From: Acidobacteriota bacterium
GTDB taxonomy: Bacteria > Acidobacteriota > Terriglobia > Terriglobales > Acidobacteriaceae
Direction: 5' to 3'
Length of the DNA: 7,668 bases
Assembly (NCBI GenBank): GCA_021809235.1
Contig: JAKBAG010000148.1
Location: 1-7,668 of the forward strand
In this document: positions 5,284 to 7,668 of the stretch, in pieces
How the letters are laid out: the number at the start of each line of letters is the position of its first letter
Numbering within the stretch: position 1 is the first letter of the stretch
Program-made: the position numbers and the translations under genes
The notes under the pieces: generated by a model
Told to the model about the DNA's origin: nothing
The model's input: only the letters and a program-made list of their open reading frames with translations
The model's database searches: none

Positions 5284-5931
5284 ATGCCAACGTTAAGTGA
5301 AGATATTCAGTCCTTCAAGGCGCAGTTCCTGGGCAATGCGCCAGCGGAGGTCGTAGCCACCATGAATGCGGCGACCGAGGCGCTGCTGGCGTCCGGGATC
5401 GAGAATCGGGCACTGGGCGCGGGAGACAAACTGCCGGATTTTGAGCTGCCCAATCAGCGCGGAGAAAAGAAGAGAATTTACTCGTATTTGGAGCAGGGCC
5501 CTCTTGTCTTGAGCATCTATCGTGGAGGGTGGTGCCCGTACTGCAACCTGGAGATGAAGGCGCTGATCGATGTGCTCCCGGAGATCAAGGCACGAGGCGC
5601 GCAGCTGGTGGGTTTGGCTCCGGAGATGCCGGAGAAGGTGGCGGAGACAGGCAGCAAGAATGGAGCGGACTTCGACATTCTTAGTGACGTGGGCAACAAG
5701 GTATCGGAGAAGATGGGTCTGGTCTTTGAACTGCCTGAGAGCCTGCGTCCGTTGTACAAGCAGTTTGGCATTGATATTCCCGTGTACAACGGCGACGAAA
5801 CCTTCAAGCTGCCCCTTCCAGCTACCTACATCGTCCGGAAGAACGGCGTGATTGCGTATGGCTTTGCCAAGGCCGATTACACGCTACGGATGGAACCGGC
5901 AGAGGTTCTCACGCAGTTGGACGCGCTCTAG
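5284..5931 (+). CDS. Peroxiredoxin-like AhpC/TSA family protein
   Basis: A 215-residue cytoplasmic thiol peroxidase-like protein. Residues 1-45 form a helical N-terminal extension (MPTLSEDIQSFKAQF...). The thioredoxin-fold AhpC/TSA domain starts at GDKLPDFELPNQRG (47-60), with the active site YRGGWCPYCNLEM (79-91) carrying C84 and C87. The usual T-x-x-C peroxidatic motif is replaced by GGWCPYC, as in the PRX-like groups of this superfamily, where a CxxC pair may form the disulfide. It ends with LPLPATYIVRKNGVI and FAKADYTLRMEP. Expected role: reduction of peroxides or disulfides. The start at 5284 has GGAG 8 nt upstream; an alternative ATG at 5266 has none. It is divergent from the TetR-type gene and probably regulated by it. 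Confidence 0.9.
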   Translation: MPTLSEDIQSFKAQFLGNAPAEVVATMNAATEALLASGIENRALGAGDKLPDFELPNQRGEKKRIYSYLEQGPLVLSIYRGGWCPYCNLEMKALIDVLPEIKARGAQLVGLAPEMPEKVAETGSKNGADFDILSDVGNKVSEKMGLVFELPESLRPLYKQFGIDIPVYNGDETFKLPLPATYIVRKNGVIAYGFAKADYTLRMEPAEVLTQLDAL

Positions 5932-5949
5932 ACTAAAGGAAAAGCTCGA

Positions 5950-6228
5950 GTGGGGTGGCCTGAAGACCTGGGCCGCCCTAGCGAATCCTGGTGGGACATG
6001 GTGATGCATGGGCACGATTTTGTCATTCACACCGGCGCCTTTGCAGCTAGGAAGGTCACCAACCCTACGGACTACGCTGGGACGCTCCCAATGAAACGGC
6101 CCATCTGTCCTTCCTCCTCAGCAAAAACGGGACGATTGTCTTTGGGAAGATCAGCCGCTTCCATGATGCGACGGAATTCGCGGTTGGAAAGCTGTCGTGC
6201 TATCTGGCCGCGTTGCCTTACGGCTTAA
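5950..6228 (+). pseudogene. Remnant of an unidentified gene, apparently frameshifted
   Basis: One frame gives a protein-like start (WWDMVMHGHDFVIHTGAF, then ARKVTNPTDYAG, to about 6080) but then turns into Ser/Arg-rich shadow sequence to a TAA at 6226-6228. From 6051 the frame one base earlier becomes protein-like with GC-rich third positions: NETAHLSFLLSKNGTIVFGK, then ISRFHDATEFAVGKLSCYLA. The two halves would join with a single frameshift around 6051-6080. I do not recognise the family; the second half looks like a small alpha+beta domain. The start is missing or displaced by the hairpin after the peroxiredoxin gene, and the end abuts the convergent dehalogenase. Confidence 0.4.
5953..5978 (+). 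terminator. GC-rich hairpin after the peroxiredoxin gene
   Basis: GGGTGGCC (5953-5960) pairs with GGCCGCCC (5971-5978), giving 8 bp with one G-T wobble and a 10-nt loop, starting 22 nt after the stop codon. No T-run follows, so it is at best a weak or factor-assisted terminator. Confidence 0.3.
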
Positions 6229-6884
6229 AGATATCCCGGCAGCTCGGCAAGACTCGACAGAATCTGGTCGGGAACAACTCCGAGCTCGTCCAAGGGGCTG
6301 CGCATTCGATTCACCCAAGAGACCCAGAAACCAAAACGCTTTGCTCCGCAAGCGTCCCAGCCGTTCGAACTGACAAAAGCAATCCGCTCTTTCTCGATTG
6401 CCAACTTGTCTACCACCAGTTGATAGACTCGCGGATCGGGCTTGTAGACCTGCACCGTATCGGCGCTTAGGATCAAGTCGATCTCGCCCGACAACCCATT
6501 GTTCCCTACTGTCGCCTCCAGCATTGCGGGTGAACCGTTGGAGAGGATGACGCGCTTACGTCCGCCGAGGGCCTTCAACAGAGCAGGAACCTCAGGGAAG
6601 GCCTGCAGGGTGCGAATGATCTTAAGGAAGCTTCGAATGTGTGAGACGTCGCATGGAAGATCAAGAACCTTGCATGCTCCAACCATTGCCTCGGCCGTGA
6701 TCACATCGAAATCCACGTAGCTGGCCATCAGGCTGCGAAGCCAGGAGTACTGGAGCTGCTTTGCGCGCCAAAGATCTACGAAGGCTTTTCCCTTTCCCGG
6801 CCAGAGAGATTCGCACTGCGGCGCAAGGGCATCGATATCGAACAGCGTCCCATAGGCATCAAAAACAACTGCGCCGACTTCCAT
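6225..6884 (-). CDS. Type II (L-2-) haloacid dehalogenase, HAD superfamily
   Basis: A 219-residue cytoplasmic hydrolase that removes halide from L-2-haloacids, giving D-2-hydroxyacids through an aspartyl-ester intermediate. The HAD motifs and type II residues are intact: nucleophile D9 in VVFDAYGTLFD, R40 in LWRAKQLQYSWLRSLM (38-53), S115/N116 in ILSNGSP, K148 and Y154 in VYKPDPRVYQLV, and S172, N174 and D177 in FVSSNGWDACG. These correspond to the catalytic set described for L-DEX YL. The start at 6884 has a strong Shine-Dalgarno (AAGGAG, about 8 nt upstream). An in-frame upstream ATG at 7016 would add 44 atypical residues. No transporter or aldehyde dehydrogenase for haloalkanoate breakdown is next to it, so the natural substrate may be a fluoro- or chloroacetate-like compound or something unrelated. 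Confidence 0.93.
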   Translation of the reverse strand: MEVGAVVFDAYGTLFDIDALAPQCESLWPGKGKAFVDLWRAKQLQYSWLRSLMASYVDFDVITAEAMVGACKVLDLPCDVSHIRSFLKIIRTLQAFPEVPALLKALGGRKRVILSNGSPAMLEATVGNNGLSGEIDLILSADTVQVYKPDPRVYQLVVDKLAIEKERIAFVSSNGWDACGAKRFGFWVSWVNRMRSPLDELGVVPDQILSSLAELPGYL

Positions 6885-6999
6885 TTGGGTTCTCCTTCTC
6901 GCAAGTGGCGAAGCTGCTCCAATAGATACTTGGATTCCTCTGCCATTCAGAACACTCATCATGCCACGATATTGATTACAGGGAGGAATGGGGCAGGAA

Positions 7000-7015
7000 G
7001 TCGTGCAGTCGTGCA
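7000..7015. repeat. Tandem 8-bp duplication GTCGTGCA x2
   Basis: Two exact adjacent copies (7000-7007, 7008-7015), followed by CAA so that GTGCAC forms a small palindrome. They lie just inside the predicted dehalogenase transcript start and could be an operator or chance. Confidence 0.5.
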
Positions 7016-7029
7016 CAATTATGTAATTT

Positions 7030-7035
7030 ATTGTA
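7030..7035 (-). promoter_or_regulatory. Weak candidate -10 box for the dehalogenase
   Basis: TACAAT on the minus strand within an AT-rich stretch (7016-7038) of otherwise GC-richer DNA. No matching -35 at 16-18 nt. The best guess for a promoter in this gap. Confidence 0.25.
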
Positions 7036-7290
7036 GATTGTTGACGTTGCCTTCAGATGGGGAAGCCACTCGTTCAGGCCCGTTGCTTTGCCGGGGAGAG
7101 TGGAATAGGTAGTGGGCCTCGGATGTGGCTCGCCCATGCACCTGGACCTATTGTCGCCCATGGTGAGATTTGCCGAAGGATCGGGAATGATAAGTCGGCT
7201 TCGCAGAAGGGGTCCGGCATACGCTGGCTAGCTGCAGATACCAAGCGTTCGGCGCTTTTGGCTCTGCGCATCGGAGACAAATGGCCGCTA

Positions 7291-7303
7291 TGTCTCGCCT
7301 ACC
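7291..7303 (+). repeat. Putative attR: stand-alone copy of the tRNA-Arg 3' end
   Basis: TGTCTCGCCTACC, identical to 3308-3320 in tRNA-Arg and in the same orientation. It is not part of a tRNA here. Upstream bases do not continue the T loop. Confidence 0.5.
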
Positions 7304-7347
7304 CCAGAGATGTCAATTCCCTTTCCCGCCTGCAATGTCGTTACGCT

Positions 7348-7362
7348 CCTACAACCCTTCGG
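7348..7362. repeat. 15-bp fragment identical to the inside of tRNA-Asn
   Basis: CCTACAACCCTTCGG occurs here and at 7582-7596 within tRNA-Asn, same orientation, where it covers the 3' side of the anticodon stem, the variable loop and the first part of the T stem. No other tRNA-like sequence surrounds it. Confidence 0.6.
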
Positions 7363-7475
7363 GCAAAATCCCAAGTTGAGACTAGGACAATCTGCCGATT
7401 GTGAGTACCGGTCAAAGAAAGGAAAGTACTTTGCGCCGGATTCAATGAGAATGCTGCACGTGCGAATTGGAACAA

Positions 7476-7505
7476 TTTGGCGAAGTTTGGCGAAATTTGG
7501 CGAAG
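7476..7505. repeat. Three tandem copies of a 10-bp unit (TTTGGCGAAG)
   Basis: The units are TTTGGCGAAG, TTTGGCGAAA and TTTGGCGAAG: 29 of 30 bases follow the consensus. The 10-bp period places each copy on the same helix face, as in multi-site protein-binding arrays, but replication slippage explains it as well. Confidence 0.75.
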
Positions 7506-7557
7506 TTCGATGGGCATCGAAATGACGCTGCTTCTATTTTATTGATTCTAAAGAAGA

Positions 7558-7633
<76 letters not shown>

Positions 7634-7668
7634 ATGCCTGTCGTTGAGAGCGACTCTTTCAAAATATC

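Larger units (their letters stand above)
6885..7290. other. Long intergenic region upstream of the dehalogenase
   Basis: I see no supported gene in these 406 bases. On the minus strand a TACAAT at 7035-7030 could be the dehalogenase -10 (leader about 140 nt), without a good -35. An 8-bp unit GTCGTGCA is repeated in tandem at 7000-7015 just downstream of it. An open plus-strand frame (7057-7404) has no motif or ribosome binding site. Near the right end GAGACA (7274-7279) and TGTCTC (7291-7296) form an inverted repeat at the putative att site. Confidence 0.45.
3308..7303. mobile_element. Possible decayed genomic island integrated at tRNA-Arg
   Basis: The segment is bounded by an exact 13-bp direct repeat, TGTCTCGCCTACC: one copy is the 3' end of tRNA-Arg (3308-3320), the other stands alone at 7291-7303. 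Duplication of a tRNA 3' end at the far edge is the normal footprint of tyrosine-recombinase islands. Between the copies lie an IS3 transposase remnant, a tetR/dinB/peroxiredoxin cluster, a broken gene and a dehalogenase, all plausible accessory cargo. No integrase, excisionase or plasmid gene remains, and the repeat is short, so this is inference. A chance match of a given 13-mer within several kb is unlikely but not impossible. Confidence 0.4.

Noticed and set aside
6885..7016. N-terminal extension of the dehalogenase from 7016
   Set aside because: The family begins a few residues before the nucleophile Asp, and AAGGAG lies just before the ATG at 6884.
7057..7404. Plus-strand open frame of 115 codons right of the dehalogenase
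   Set aside because: No recognisable motif, no ribosome binding site, and it spans both the 13-bp and 15-bp tRNA fragments.

Overview
The window looks like a chromosomal segment of a soil-type Gram-negative bacterium of moderately high GC, most likely an Acidobacteriota (Terriglobia) member. The signs are the protein styles: a secreted DinB-like protein, a YheT-type hydrolase, a Csu-type adhesin and a type II haloacid dehalogenase. Taxonomy is inference from family resemblance, not from a search.

Layout. (1) 1-965: the 3' end of a chaperone-usher (Csu / spore coat U type) pilus operon, with the last 34 codons of an outer-membrane usher overlapping (ATGA) a two-domain secreted SCPU protein that sits where the tip adhesin CsuE sits in Csu operons. 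(2) 963-1076: a perfect 23-bp inverted repeat that starts on the adhesin stop codon and encloses a loop able to form three smaller hairpins. (3) 1180-3321: a tRNA-rich block: tRNA-Pro(TGG) on the minus strand, then tRNA-His(GTG), a YheT-type alpha/beta hydrolase, an unrecognised 199-residue Cys-rich protein and tRNA-Arg(TCT), all on the plus strand. These are packed so tightly that the unknown gene's stop codon lies inside the tRNA-Arg. (4) 3322-7303: an accessory segment starting at the 3' end of tRNA-Arg. It holds an IS3-family transposase remnant, a dinB-like gene and a tetR-type repressor (minus strand), a divergent peroxiredoxin (plus), a frameshifted gene remnant, and an L-2-haloacid dehalogenase (minus). 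Its far edge carries an exact 13-bp copy of the tRNA-Arg 3' end, so the roughly 4 kb between may be a decayed tRNA-targeted island with no integrase left. (5) 7304-7668: non-coding DNA with a 15-bp piece of tRNA-Asn sequence and a 10-bp tandem repeat, then tRNA-Asn(GTT) on the minus strand.

How the genes may work together. The usher and adhesin belong to surface pilus assembly. The TetR-type regulator, with a palindromic operator over its own -35 box, probably controls itself together with dinB, and perhaps the divergent peroxiredoxin; this would be a small stress-response module. The hydrolase and the unknown protein overlap by 11 nt and are probably co-transcribed, possibly from the tRNA-His promoter, with tRNA-Arg at the end of the same transcript. 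The dehalogenase appears to be a stand-alone catabolic or detoxification gene.
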